The position numbers and the translations under genes are program-made. From NCBI RefSeq assembly GCF_003581645.1, contig NZ_QXFK01000016.1:248001-312000 (forward strand): DNA of 64,000 nt. Reading direction: 5' to 3'. This DNA is from Pelagerythrobacter aerophilus. GTDB lineage: Bacteria; Pseudomonadota; Alphaproteobacteria; Sphingomonadales; Sphingomonadaceae. Below the pieces are notes generated by a model that saw only the letters and a list, made by a program, of their open reading frames with translations, searched no databases and was not told the DNA's origin. Shown here piece after piece: positions 32,124 to 41,287 of this stretch. Within the stretch, counting starts at the first letter, position 1, and each line of letters starts with the position of its first letter.

Positions 32124-32906
32124 TCAGTTCGTTGCGGCGGGTGCCAACTCGGGGCCTTTGCCCTGCTGTTGCTGGCGGGCGAAGATCGCGCGCATCAGGT
32201 CCAGCGAGAACATGTGCGCGTAAATCAGCGCGAGCAATCCGTTCTGGCACCACGTGCGCAGCACGTCGCCGCGCACTTCGCGCAGCTTTTCCTGATTGAT
32301 CATCTGGAAACCACGATAGACGTACGGACGATCGGGATTGTCCTGCAGGGAGATCGCGATCTCGCCATCCATCAGCAGGTCGTGCTTCTTCAGTTCCTCG
32401 ATGAAAGCCTTGGTCCGCTGACCGGCTTCCTCGAAGTGCTGGCAGAACTCGAGCGCGCGCTTGGTCGCGTCGGCCGGCTGACCCTCACCGTCGAACAGGG
32501 CTTCGCCTTCGGAGAATTCGCCGAGCGAGTCCGTGGTCGGGTCGAAGCAGAGCGACAGCTCTTCCGAATCCGGCTGCAGCTTGGCGAGCATGAACGGATA
32601 GCGGCGAATGTAAGCCGGGAGATAGACCGGCTCGTTCACCTTGCCCTCTTCATCGACGAACGTGTTCACACCCTCGTTCAGGCCCATGAGCGCGAGCGGC
32701 AGCGGGTTTTCGCCCGAGGAGAAGACGATCGGATAATCGCGCTGCGCCTGGACGAATTCGTCCACCGTCAGCGGGATCGCATGTTGGGTGCTCAGCCACT
32801 TCGCGGAATCGATGCCCTTGCTGTGCCACTTCGCATGATCGCGGCTGTTGAGGGGCATGAGGTCGTTGTAGAACAGGGGCAGGTTGGGCTGCGGCGGGCT
32901 GGCCAT
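32124..32906 (-). CDS. SapC family protein (orphan copy)
   Basis: A 260-residue SapC-like protein with the family blocks HAIPLTVDEFVQAQRDYPIVF near 42 and LPAYIRRYPFML near 96, and an ending rich in glutamine. SapC was named from a Campylobacter S-layer-linked gene; its molecular function is not established. Unlike the copy at 60203 it is not beside a TonB receptor or halogenase gene. Followed by the candidate small RNA and a strong terminator. Confidence 0.88.
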   Translation of the reverse strand: MASPPQPNLPLFYNDLMPLNSRDHAKWHSKGIDSAKWLSTQHAIPLTVDEFVQAQRDYPIVFSSGENPLPLALMGLNEGVNTFVDEEGKVNEPVYLPAYIRRYPFMLAKLQPDSEELSLCFDPTTDSLGEFSEGEALFDGEGQPADATKRALEFCQHFEEAGQRTKAFIEELKKHDLLMDGEIAISLQDNPDRPYVYRGFQMINQEKLREVRGDVLRTWCQNGLLALIYAHMFSLDLMRAIFARQQQQGKGPELAPAATN

Positions 32907-32974
32907 GGATTCTCTCCGGATCGCTAGGATTGTCTACTCGGCAAGGCATGCACCCCGCGCGTGAAGCGCGCGCT

Positions 32975-34423
32975 TTAGTTGCTGCATGCCTCCGGCGCAA
33001 GCGGCACGAGCTTGCCGGGATTGAGCAGGCCCTGCGGGTCGAGCGCCTGCTTGATACTGCGCATCATGGCCAGTGCGACCGGGTCACCCAGCCGACCGAG
33101 CTCGTCCCGCTTCATCTGGCCGATACCGTGCTCGGCGCTGATCGAACCGCCCCAGCGGGTAACGAGGTCGTGCACGAAGGCGCTGATCGCCTTGCCTTCC
33201 CCATCCTCCCATTCGCCGCGAACCACGTTCGGGGGCGCCAGAACGTGAAAGTGGACATTCCCGTCGCCCAGGTGTCCGAAAGCGACTGCCGAGGTTCCGG
33301 GAAAGCGCGCCTCCACTTCGGGCACGGCTTGTTGGACGAAATCGGCCATCCGCGCCACCGGAACGGAGATGTCGTGCTGCATCGCCGGGCCGATCGCCCG
33401 CTCGGCCGGCGAGATCGAGTCGCGCAACAGCCAGAACTGCTCCGCCTGCGTCTCGCTCGCAGCGATCGTCGCATCTTCGATCGTCCCCGCCTCGAACGCT
33501 TCGGAGAGTATCGATTCCGCCAGTTCGGAAAGGCCGTCGGTGGCACCTTCTTCTGCGACAAGCTCGATCAACGCATGCCACGCGTGTTCGCTGGCCAGCG
33601 GTCTGCGGGCGTCGGGCAGATGATCGAGCACAGCGGTCAGACAGTGCGCGGGGATGACCTCGAAGCCTTCGAGGTGATTCCCGGCGCGCGCTTCGCAATG
33701 GAGCAGCAGACGGCGCGCGTCGCCGATCGACCGGAGCCCGGCCCATAGCACCGCCCGCTCGCCGATCTCTGGCAGCAGCCGCAGCGTCGCAGCGGTCACG
33801 ATGCCAAGTGTCCCTTCGGACCCGATCAGCAACTGCTTGAGGTCGAACCCGCGGTTGTCCTTCTTGAGCGGAGTAAGCGCGTCGAACACGCTGCCGTCGG
33901 CCAACACCGCCTCCAGGCCCAGGACCTGCGTGCGCATCGTCCCGTGGCGGAGGACCTGGGTGCCGCCGGCATTGGTGGCGATCAGCCCGCCGATCGTGGC
34001 CGAGCCTTTCCCGCCAAGAGTGAGAGGGAAGCGCATCTGCTTGCCGGCAGCGGCGTCGTGCAGGTTCTGCAGAATCACTCCGGCCTCGCACACCGTCTGC
34101 CGCGAATCGGCATTCACTTCGCGGATCGCATTCATGCGGCGGAGCGAGAGCAGCAGGGCGTCGCCATCATCGTCGGGCGTCGCGCCACCTGACATACCGC
34201 TGTTGCCGCCCTGCGGTACGATCGGCACGCGATGACGTGCGCAGAGGCGGACAATGGCCGAGACTTCCTCCGTGCTCGCAGGTGAGGCCATGGCGAGCGC
34301 ATTCCCCGCATAGCGGCCGCGCCAGTCGGTCAGCCACGGCGCCATCAGCTCCGGGTCCCGGGTGAAACCGCGCTCGCCGAGCAGTTCGGCCGCGCTTGCG
34401 AGAAAGGCGTCAGGATCGCGCAT
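32975..34423 (-). CDS. FAD-binding oxidase, D-2-hydroxyacid dehydrogenase type
   Basis: A 482-residue flavoprotein of the VAO/FAD-linked oxidase family. The FAD-binding PIVPQGGNSGMSGG is near residue 70; GSEGTLGIVTAATLRLLPE and the C-terminal SAEHGIGQMKRDELG blocks match D-lactate or D-2-hydroxyglutarate dehydrogenases. It probably oxidises a D-2-hydroxyacid and passes electrons to a flavoprotein or quinone acceptor. The exact substrate is not decided by sequence. Confidence 0.9.
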   Translation of the reverse strand: MRDPDAFLASAAELLGERGFTRDPELMAPWLTDWRGRYAGNALAMASPASTEEVSAIVRLCARHRVPIVPQGGNSGMSGGATPDDDGDALLLSLRRMNAIREVNADSRQTVCEAGVILQNLHDAAAGKQMRFPLTLGGKGSATIGGLIATNAGGTQVLRHGTMRTQVLGLEAVLADGSVFDALTPLKKDNRGFDLKQLLIGSEGTLGIVTAATLRLLPEIGERAVLWAGLRSIGDARRLLLHCEARAGNHLEGFEVIPAHCLTAVLDHLPDARRPLASEHAWHALIELVAEEGATDGLSELAESILSEAFEAGTIEDATIAASETQAEQFWLLRDSISPAERAIGPAMQHDISVPVARMADFVQQAVPEVEARFPGTSAVAFGHLGDGNVHFHVLAPPNVVRGEWEDGEGKAISAFVHDLVTRWGGSISAEHGIGQMKRDELGRLGDPVALAMMRSIKQALDPQGLLNPGKLVPLAPEACSN

Positions 34424-34581
34424 GGGACGCCCTATGGCACAGCGCGGTGATTCTGCGCCACCCGGTTTGCGCCTTTGCGGCGGGTGGGATTAAGCCGTCG
34501 TTCAAGCGTTTGCCCTATTCTGCGCAGTCGGATAAGGCCGCTTCATATGCAGCGGCCGCACGGAGAACGCGACCAGCGCCG

Positions 34582-35130
34582 ATGACGAGTCCCGCTGCCT
34601 TTCTTGCCCCGATCGTCCTGTTGCTCAGCCCGCCGGCACCGGTGGATGAAGCGGGGAATGCATCGGCGTCGCGGAACTCCGTCGTCGAGGGCCGAACGGA
34701 GCCGGGCTGGCGCGTGTTCGATGAAGTTCGCAGCGCGCCGGTCCAGCGTCAGGTTCGGATCGAGCAGCGGGTGGTCATCCGGATCGTGCCCCGCAGCGCC
34801 GCGACCCGGCAGGGAACGTCCTCGTTCGTCGAGGCGTCACGGCCGAACACGCGGCTGGTCGAGCGCAAGGCGGGCGACTGTGTGCCAGCCGCCGCGGTCG
34901 GGGCGGTCCAGCCTGCGCCCGACAATCGCCTGATGCTGTTCATGCGCGACCGGCGCCTGTACAGCGTGAAGCTGGAGCGCTCGTGCCACGCGCGCGATTT
35001 CTACTCGGGTTTCTATGTCGAGCGTAACGACGACGGAATGATCTGCGTCGACCGCGACAAGCTGCAATCGCGCACCGGATCGAAGTGCGAGGTCACGGCG
35101 ATCAGCCAGATGGTGCGCCAACGGGACTGA
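34582..35130 (+). CDS. Hypothetical exported protein
   Basis: About 182 residues with a short hydrophobic N-terminus (SPAAFLAPIVLLLSPPAP) that may be a signal sequence. Four cysteines occur in the second half (GDCVP, RSCHARDFYSGFYVE, MICVDRDK, SKCEV), which could form two disulfides in the periplasm. No family is recognised. The start at MTSPAAF is chosen as the first codon giving a signal-like N-terminus. Confidence 0.6.
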   Translation: MTSPAAFLAPIVLLLSPPAPVDEAGNASASRNSVVEGRTEPGWRVFDEVRSAPVQRQVRIEQRVVIRIVPRSAATRQGTSSFVEASRPNTRLVERKAGDCVPAAAVGAVQPAPDNRLMLFMRDRRLYSVKLERSCHARDFYSGFYVERNDDGMICVDRDKLQSRTGSKCEVTAISQMVRQRD

Positions 35131-35262
35131 CGTCCTGGGTGCCGGCGCGCTTTTCTTGACTTTTGCCCACGCGCCGCGCAAAGGGCGCGGCGCTTGTGCA
35201 AGTGCCAGCGCGCTGCACATTTGTGGGCGTGCACCCTCGAAACCCGGACAATTCGAAACCAG

Positions 35263-36633
35263 ATGACATTTGCCGACCTCGGCCTCTCGCCAGAACTGCT
35301 CAAAGCCGTCGAAGACGCCGGCTACACCGAGCCGACGCCGATTCAGGCGCAGGCGATCCCGCCGGTACTGATGATGAAGGACATTATCGGTATCGCACAA
35401 ACGGGCACGGGCAAGACGGCGGGCTTCGTGCTGCCGATGATCGACATCCTCGCCAACGGCCGCCGCCGGGCGCTGATGCCGCGCAGCCTGATCCTCGAGC
35501 CGACGCGCGAACTGGCCGCGCAGGTCGCCGAGAACTTCGAAAAGTACGGCGTCAATCACGACCTCCGCATGGCGTTGTTGATCGGCGGCGTTCAGATGGG
35601 CGATCAGGTCAAGGCGCTGAACGAGGGCGTCGACGTGCTGATCGCCACGCCGGGCCGCCTGATGGACTTGTTCGAACGCGGCAAGATCATGCTCAATGGC
35701 TGCGAGCTGCTGGTGATCGACGAGGCTGACCGGATGCTCGACATGGGGTTCATCCCCGATATCGAGTTCATCTGCTCGAAGCTGCCCGACACGCGCCAGA
35801 CGATGCTGTTCTCGGCCACGATGCCGCCGCCGATCGAGAAGCTGGCGAAGAAGTTCCTCGACAATCCCAAGCGGATCGAGGTCAGCCGCGCGGCGAGCAC
35901 GAATAAGGACATCACCGCGTTCAAGGTACCGGTGAAGAGCCGCCAGAAGCGCGAGACGCTGCGCTGGCTGCTCAGGAACGACCTGGTCGAAACCGCGATC
36001 ATCTTCGCCAACCGCAAGACCACCGTGCGCGAGCTCAACAAGAGCCTTCGCAGTCACGGCTTTGCGAGCGGCGAGATCCATGGCGACATGGACCAGACCA
36101 GCCGCATCGCCGAACTGAACCGCTTCAAGGGCGGCGAGATCAACATCCTCGTGGCATCCGACGTCGCGGCCCGCGGGCTCGACATCAAGGGCGTCAGCCA
36201 CGTGTTCAACTTCGACACGCCTTGGCATCCGGACGATTACGTCCACCGCATCGGGCGCACCGGCCGCGCGGGCGCCAAGGGACGGGCGTTCACTTTCGTC
36301 GCCGAGGAAGACGCCGAAGCGATCGAGAACGTCGAGAAGCTGACCGGCGCCGAGATCCCGGTGTTTGGCAAGAAGGACGTGCGTGTCGAACTCAAGCCCG
36401 CGCCGGAACCCGAGCCGCGTGAGGAGCGCGACGAGGACGAAAAGCCGCGCCGCTCGCGCCGCGAAGGCGGCGATCAGGAGCGCGAGCCGCGTCCGGCAAA
36501 GCCGCGGCGTGAGAAGGCAAAGCCCGAGCGCTCCGAACGCCCGCGCCAGCGCCGGGACGAGGACAACGAGCCCGTTCCTGCGGGCGAGTGGAACGGCCCG
36601 ACGCCGGACTTCCTGAACGTCAGCGCGCTCTAG
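35263..36633 (+). CDS. DEAD-box RNA helicase, RhlE-like
   Basis: A 456-residue ATP-dependent RNA helicase. Helicase motifs are in order: Q motif PTPIQAQAIP, Walker A AQTGTGKT, PTRELA, TPGR, DEAD variant VIDEADRML, SAT, then ARGLDIKGVSHV and HRIGRTGRAG. The last 85 residues are highly charged and arginine-rich, a likely RNA-binding tail. Such proteins remodel RNA in ribosome assembly or decay. The start is MTFADLGLS; frame extension upstream to 35194 lacks support. Confidence 0.95.
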   Translation: MTFADLGLSPELLKAVEDAGYTEPTPIQAQAIPPVLMMKDIIGIAQTGTGKTAGFVLPMIDILANGRRRALMPRSLILEPTRELAAQVAENFEKYGVNHDLRMALLIGGVQMGDQVKALNEGVDVLIATPGRLMDLFERGKIMLNGCELLVIDEADRMLDMGFIPDIEFICSKLPDTRQTMLFSATMPPPIEKLAKKFLDNPKRIEVSRAASTNKDITAFKVPVKSRQKRETLRWLLRNDLVETAIIFANRKTTVRELNKSLRSHGFASGEIHGDMDQTSRIAELNRFKGGEINILVASDVAARGLDIKGVSHVFNFDTPWHPDDYVHRIGRTGRAGAKGRAFTFVAEEDAEAIENVEKLTGAEIPVFGKKDVRVELKPAPEPEPREERDEDEKPRRSRREGGDQEREPRPAKPRREKAKPERSERPRQRRDEDNEPVPAGEWNGPTPDFLNVSAL

Positions 36634-36640
36634 AGCTCGG

Positions 36641-36668
36641 CGTCATCGCAGCGAAAGCTGGGACGACG
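36641..36668. repeat. Paired palindromic element, copy C (half unit)
   Basis: A single arm just after the helicase stop, GTCATCGCAGCGAAAGCTGG, with an imperfect end GACGACG. The partner arm seen in other copies is missing, so this looks like a decayed or half unit. Confidence 0.65.
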
Positions 36669-36723
36669 GCGCTTTATGGGCCGTTCAGATCATGACCCCT
36701 TCAAGCGGACGCCACCGAAGCAC

Positions 36724-36882
36724 CTAAAGCGCTTCTGCGTTGTCGCCGCCCTTGCGATTTTCGCGATCGCGCGCGTTCGAGTGATTGGGATCGCGTTCTT
36801 CCTGCTTCTGCAGCTTCTCGTTGGGATTGCTGCTGCCGCGGTTTTCCTTCCGCGCCTGGGCGTTGCCGGTTTCGCTGGTCAT
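36724..36882 (-). CDS. Small hydrophilic protein, unknown
   Basis: A 52-residue, lysine/arginine/asparagine-rich and probably disordered protein. Start ATG 36882 has AAGGAG about 8 bases upstream. The piece SSNPNEKLQKQEERDPN recalls PNEEKFKPQN in the 56-residue gene at 25211. No family recognised. It converges with the helicase gene. Confidence 0.6.
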   Translation of the reverse strand: MTSETGNAQARKENRGSSNPNEKLQKQEERDPNHSNARDRENRKGGDNAEAL

Positions 36883-36963
36883 GTCGGTTTCTCCTTCAGC
36901 GAAACCAACGGCCGCAGGACGAGAGGTTTCCACTTCGCGTGCGGCGCGTAGGCCAAAGCGCGA

Positions 36964-37362
36964 TCAGTCGGTGTGTTCGACGTCGTCGCCGACGATTGCG
37001 ACCCAGCGATGCCTGCGCTCCTCGTAGACCGAGAATTTCGGTGAGGGGAAATCGGGATCGGCGAATGCCCCGACGGGCACCGCTGTCACGCCCGGCATGC
37101 CGTCGTTGACGTAGGCGACGGTGGAGCCGCAATCGGGGCAGAAGCGATAAATCGCCTGGCCCCCGCTATCGCCCACCCGAGACCACTCGCAGAACGTGCC
37201 CGTCAGTTCGAACCGCTCGTCGGGCCAGCGCGCCTGAACCGCGAAGGCGCTGCCGCTCCGCTGCTGACAGGCGAGGCAATGACAGACCGAAACGCGCACG
37301 GGATCGCCCGTGCATCTGGCCTGCAACTGCCCACATCGGCAGGTGGCTACGCGATCGGTCAT
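36964..37362 (-). CDS. GFA family zinc protein
   Basis: A 132-residue protein of the glutathione-dependent formaldehyde-activating (GFA/CENP-V) family. Zinc-binding cysteines occur as CRCGQLQARC, CHCLACQQRSGSAF and CPDCGS. Most family members have no proven role. The start is MTDRVATC; an earlier ATG at 37383 is in frame but less family-like. It lies 39 bases after the helicase stop codon region on the same strand. Confidence 0.85.
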   Translation of the reverse strand: MTDRVATCRCGQLQARCTGDPVRVSVCHCLACQQRSGSAFAVQARWPDERFELTGTFCEWSRVGDSGGQAIYRFCPDCGSTVAYVNDGMPGVTAVPVGAFADPDFPSPKFSVYEERRHRWVAIVGDDVEHTD

Positions 37363-37401
37363 GATGCGAGGTCTAGAACCCATCGCGTGCTCTCTGCAAC
37401 A

Positions 37402-39708
37402 TCACGCCGCCGTTACGAAGCTGTCGATCACTCGCTTGGTTCCGGCCTGTTCGAACTCGATCTCCAGCCTGTTGCCTTCCTGATCGGTCACCGTGCCGTA
37501 GCCGAACTTGTCGTGGAATACGCGCTGGCCGATCGCGATGTCGGTGCGGGGCTTGGCGGCGAAGCTGGCGGCGCTGCGGGTGGTTTCCTTGAGGCGCTTG
37601 GGTGTCGCGTCGTAGCCGGTAGTGAGGGCGCGTTGCCAGCCGGGGCCGCGGGTCTGGGTGCGGGCGGGGCGTTCGCGGGCGAGGTGGGCGAACGGATCTT
37701 CGCGCTCGGTCATGCCGGCGCGCCAGAGCGAGGCGCCGCCGGTCAGGGTGGTCTCTTCCTCGATGTGGTCGGCCGGAAGCTCGCCAACGAAGCGGCTGGG
37801 GATCGAGCTCGTCCACTGGCCATAGATGCGCCGGTTGGCGGCGTGGAGGATCGTGCAGCGCCGCCGCGCGCGCGTGATCGCGACATAGGCGAGGCGGCGT
37901 TCCTCTTCCAAGCTGGCGAGCCCGCCTTCGTCGAGTGCGCGCTGCGAAGGGAACACGCCTTCCTCCCATCCGGGCAGGAAGACGTTGTCGAATTCGAGCC
38001 CCTTGGCGGCGTGCATGGTCATGATGGTGACCTTCTCGCTGTTCTGGTCGGCATCGTTGTCCATCACCAGGCTGACGTGTTCGAGGAAGTCGCCGAGCGT
38101 CTCGTATTCCTCCATCGCGCGCGCGAGTTCGGAAAGGTTCTCCAGCCGGCCGGAAGCCTCGGCGGTCTTCTCCGCCTCGAGCATGGCGTTGTAGCCGGTT
38201 TCGTCCAGCACCGTGCGCAGCAGCTCGGCCGGGGTGACCTTCTCGGCCTGCTCCCGCCACTTGAGGAACTGGCGCATGAGGCCGCCGATCGTGTTCGCGG
38301 GGCGAGCGGGAAGTTCGTCGCTGTCGGCGAGCTGGAGCGAGGCGGCGGCGAGCGGCAGACCGGTGCGGCGTGCGTGCTGGTGCATCTTCTCCAACGTCTT
38401 GGCACCGAGGCCGCGCTTGGGCTGATTGTAGATGCGCTCGAACGCGAGATCGTCCTGCGGCTGGGCGATTACGCGCAGGTAGGCGAGTGCGTCGCGGATC
38501 TCGGCGCGTTCGTAGAAACGGAAGCCGCCGACGATGCGGTAGTTGAGGCCGATCTGGATGAACCGGTCCTCGAACTCGCGCGTCTGGTACTGCGCGCGCA
38601 CAAGGATGGCGATCTGCTCGAGCGGGGCGCCCTCGCGCTCCAGCCGCTCGATCTCCTCGCCCACACGGCGCGCTTCCTCGGGCGCGTCCCACACGCCGAT
38701 CACGCGTACCTTGTCGCCGCCGTTCACCTCGGTCCACAGCGTCTTGCCGAGCCGCTGGCTGTTGGCGTCGATCAGGCCCGAGGCCGCGCCGAGGATGTGG
38801 GGAGTGGAGCGGTAGTTCTGCTCCAGCCGGACCACGTGCGCGCCGGGAAAGTCCTTCTCGAAGCGCAGGATGTTGGCGACCTCGGCCCCGCGCCAGGAGT
38901 AGATCGACTGGTCGTCATCCCCCACCACGCAGATGTTCTTGCGCTCCTGCGCGAGCAGGCGGAGCCAGAGGTACTGGACCTGATTGGTGTCCTGATATTC
39001 GTCGACCAGGATGTATTTGAAGCGTTGCCGATAGTGCGCGAGCACCTCGCGTTCGCGCCGGAACACATTCAGCATATGCAGCAGCAGATCGCCGAAGTCG
39101 CAGGCGTTGAGCGCCTTCAACCGGTCTTGATAGAGGCGGTAGAACTGCTGTCCGCGGCCGTTGGCGTAGGCTTCGTTCTCGACCGCATCGAGATCCTCGG
39201 GATTGAGGCCGCGGTTCTTCCATCGGTCGATCAGGCCGGCGAGCTGGCGCGCGGGCCAGCGCTTCTCGTCGAGGTCGTTCTCGACGATGAGCTGCTTGAG
39301 CAGGCGGAGCTGATCATCGGTGTCGATGATCGTGTAGTTCGATTGCAGCCCGACCAGTTCGGCATGGCGCCGCAGCATCTTGGCGCCGATCGAATGGAAG
39401 GTGCCGAGCCACGACATCCCCTCGACCGCTTCGCCCAGATGGTGGGCGACCCTCTCGCGCATTTCGCGGGCGGCCCGGTTGGTGAAGGTGACGCAGAGGA
39501 TTTCGCTCGGCCACGCGCGCCGGGTTGCGACGAGGTGTGCCAAACGCGCGGTAAGCGCCGCCGTCTTGCCCGTGCCTGCGCCGGCGAGCATCAAGACGGG
39601 GCCTTCGGTGGTCAACACCGCTTCCCGCTGCGGGGCGTTAAGCCGCGCTGCGTAAAGGGGAATTTCGCCGCTTGGGGCGGAGTTGGAGGCGGTGCCGGGC
39701 AAGGTCAT
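37402..39708 (-). CDS. ATP-dependent DNA helicase UvrD/PcrA
   Basis: A 768-residue superfamily 1A helicase, the usual length. Motifs: Walker A LAGAGTGKTAAL near 47, TFTNRAAREMR, VDEYQDTNQVQ, GDDDQSIYSWRGA, LEQNYRS, and VTIMTMHAAKGLEFDNVF near 570. A C-terminal KFGYGTVTDQEG block gives the RNA polymerase-interacting tudor-like domain typical of PcrA. It unwinds DNA in excision and mismatch repair. The start is MTLPGTA; the long upstream frame (to 40206) is antisense to the next gene. Confidence 0.95.
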   Translation of the reverse strand: MTLPGTASNSAPSGEIPLYAARLNAPQREAVLTTEGPVLMLAGAGTGKTAALTARLAHLVATRRAWPSEILCVTFTNRAAREMRERVAHHLGEAVEGMSWLGTFHSIGAKMLRRHAELVGLQSNYTIIDTDDQLRLLKQLIVENDLDEKRWPARQLAGLIDRWKNRGLNPEDLDAVENEAYANGRGQQFYRLYQDRLKALNACDFGDLLLHMLNVFRREREVLAHYRQRFKYILVDEYQDTNQVQYLWLRLLAQERKNICVVGDDDQSIYSWRGAEVANILRFEKDFPGAHVVRLEQNYRSTPHILGAASGLIDANSQRLGKTLWTEVNGGDKVRVIGVWDAPEEARRVGEEIERLEREGAPLEQIAILVRAQYQTREFEDRFIQIGLNYRIVGGFRFYERAEIRDALAYLRVIAQPQDDLAFERIYNQPKRGLGAKTLEKMHQHARRTGLPLAAASLQLADSDELPARPANTIGGLMRQFLKWREQAEKVTPAELLRTVLDETGYNAMLEAEKTAEASGRLENLSELARAMEEYETLGDFLEHVSLVMDNDADQNSEKVTIMTMHAAKGLEFDNVFLPGWEEGVFPSQRALDEGGLASLEEERRLAYVAITRARRRCTILHAANRRIYGQWTSSIPSRFVGELPADHIEEETTLTGGASLWRAGMTEREDPFAHLARERPARTQTRGPGWQRALTTGYDATPKRLKETTRSAASFAAKPRTDIAIGQRVFHDKFGYGTVTDQEGNRLEIEFEQAGTKRVIDSFVTAA

Positions 39709-39815
39709 GAACACGCGAACAGCTAGGGAACGCGGAGGAAACACGCAAGGGTCACGCGGAACCTCATCATCTGTGCCGCGTAGTCGGATCGATGATAACG
39801 ATGGAGACAGCTCCA

Positions 39816-40469
39816 ATGCGTAGCATAATTCTGGCCGGCGCTGCGGCGCTGGCGTTCGCCGTGCCCGCTGCGGCGCAGGATACCACGACCACGACCGAGG
39901 CCGAAACGCAGGTCGAGGCCGAGACTCCTCCGGGCACCTACACCATGACCACGGGCCAGCAGACGTCCTACGACGCCTGGCCGGCCGACCGTCAGGCCGC
40001 CTACGACGCGTGGACGGCGGAGATCCAGGAGTACTTCTGGTCCTTGACGCCCGAGCAGCAGACCGGCTGGTGGGCCCTGACCGACGAGCAGCGCAGGCAG
40101 GTCTATCAGATGACGCCGCAGCAACGCACGTCAGCCTGGGCGCAGATCGCCGCACAGATGAATGGCGTAGCGCAGGGCGCCGCTGCTGCGACCGCCGCGA
40201 CGACATCCCGCACGACCACCGGACCCGCGAGCACGACGGCGTCGACGAGGGCGAGCGGCGATATGCGGTTCGTCGAGAGCGAGACGGTGCAGACCGCTCC
40301 TCCGCCGAAGGAGGAGTATCCGGTCTGCAGCGCCAAGGTGCAGGACGGCTGCATCAACCCGCGAGAGGCCGGCAAGAACTACGGCAATGTCCCGCTCGAT
40401 TACTGGCCAGGTAAACCGGCGAGCGAGATCGACGAGCCGCTGCCGGCGAAGAAGCCCGACGACGCCTGA
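39816..40469 (+). CDS. Exported YDAW-repeat protein 1
   Basis: A 217-residue protein with a clear signal peptide (cleavage near PAAAQ, about 21). The mature part has TSYDAWPADRQAAYDAWTAE followed by YFWSLTPEQQTGWW, a tandem YDAW pattern shared with the next gene. A Thr/Ala-rich linker leads to a C-terminal block VCSAKVQDGCINPREAGKNYG. No known family recognised. Periplasmic location expected; divergent from the helicase gene. Confidence 0.75.
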   Translation: MRSIILAGAAALAFAVPAAAQDTTTTTEAETQVEAETPPGTYTMTTGQQTSYDAWPADRQAAYDAWTAEIQEYFWSLTPEQQTGWWALTDEQRRQVYQMTPQQRTSAWAQIAAQMNGVAQGAAAATAATTSRTTTGPASTTASTRASGDMRFVESETVQTAPPPKEEYPVCSAKVQDGCINPREAGKNYGNVPLDYWPGKPASEIDEPLPAKKPDDA

Positions 40470-40515
40470 CCGCATTTCTCCAGGCCGCCCTGGCGGGCGC
40501 GCCGATACCTGAAGA

Positions 40516-40551
40516 GGGGTGGAGCCGCTTTCTCGGCTCCGCCCCTTTTTT
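40516..40551 (+). terminator. Terminator between YDAW genes
   Basis: GGAGCCG-CTTTCT-CGGCTCC, extended by outer GGGG/CCCC pairs, followed by TTTTTT. It isolates the two paralogues into separate transcripts. The rest of the 302-base gap contains no recognised feature apart from the second gene's ribosome site. Confidence 0.9.
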
Positions 40552-40771
40552 GTGCCTCCCTGCAATAAGTTGCAAGAAAATCAACAGATTACAGCTCGCC
40601 CCGATTCTGACACATTTCCCGGCGAGGCGTTTTGTCCATGCGATTGTGGTCGAGCGGAAGTCTTGCCGCTGCAACGCAAAGTCCCCACCCTTGATGCAAT
40701 CCTGACGGGGGACTGATTGTCAGGAAGAGTTCGCGTTCGTCGCTTGGGAATATTTTGAAGGAGACTTCCCA

Positions 40772-41260
40772 ATGCGTATCCGTAATCTACTCCCCGCCGT
40801 CGCCGCAGTGGCGATCATTTCCGGCCCGGCGCTGGCCCAGGACACCGAGATGGCCGAACCGCCGGTCGAATCCGCGGAGCCGGCCGACACTGCTACGGCG
40901 ACCACATTGGCCCCGGACCAGCAGTCGACCTATGATGCCTGGGCGCCCGCGCAGCAGGCGCAATACGACGCCTGGCCATCCGAGACGCAGACCTACTTCT
41001 GGTCGCTGACGCCGGAGCGTCAGGAGCTGTTCTGGCGCATTTCCGATGCCGACAAGAGCACGCTCGCGACCCTGCCGCCGGAGCAGCAGACCCAGGCCTG
41101 GGCGCAGATCGAAGCTCAGGCGGCTGGCATGCCGGCACCGACTGCGGACCCGGCGGCCGATCCCACACAGCCGGCAGACCCGACTGCGGACCCGATGGCC
41201 GATCCCACGACGGCTGACCCGGCCACACCCGACGAGCCCGAAACCGACGAACCGATGTAA
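40772..41260 (+). CDS. Exported YDAW-repeat protein 2
   Basis: A 162-residue paralogue of the previous gene. The signal peptide ends near GPALAQ; STYDAWAPAQQAQYDAWPSE and YFWSLTPERQELFW match the first protein at the same spacing, while the end is a low-complexity Pro/Asp/Thr tail with repeated ADPT units. GAAGGAGA precedes the ATG. Function unknown; the cysteine-containing C-terminal block of copy 1 is missing. Confidence 0.75.
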   Translation: MRIRNLLPAVAAVAIISGPALAQDTEMAEPPVESAEPADTATATTLAPDQQSTYDAWAPAQQAQYDAWPSETQTYFWSLTPERQELFWRISDADKSTLATLPPEQQTQAWAQIEAQAAGMPAPTADPAADPTQPADPTADPMADPTTADPATPDEPETDEPM

Positions 41261-41287
41261 TCGGCCGGTCGAGCATAGCTCGCAAGA

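Noticed and set aside
37279-39726. An 815-residue plus-strand frame opposite the UvrD/PcrA helicase gene.
   Set aside because: It is a shadow of the helicase gene; no domain or ribosome site was seen.
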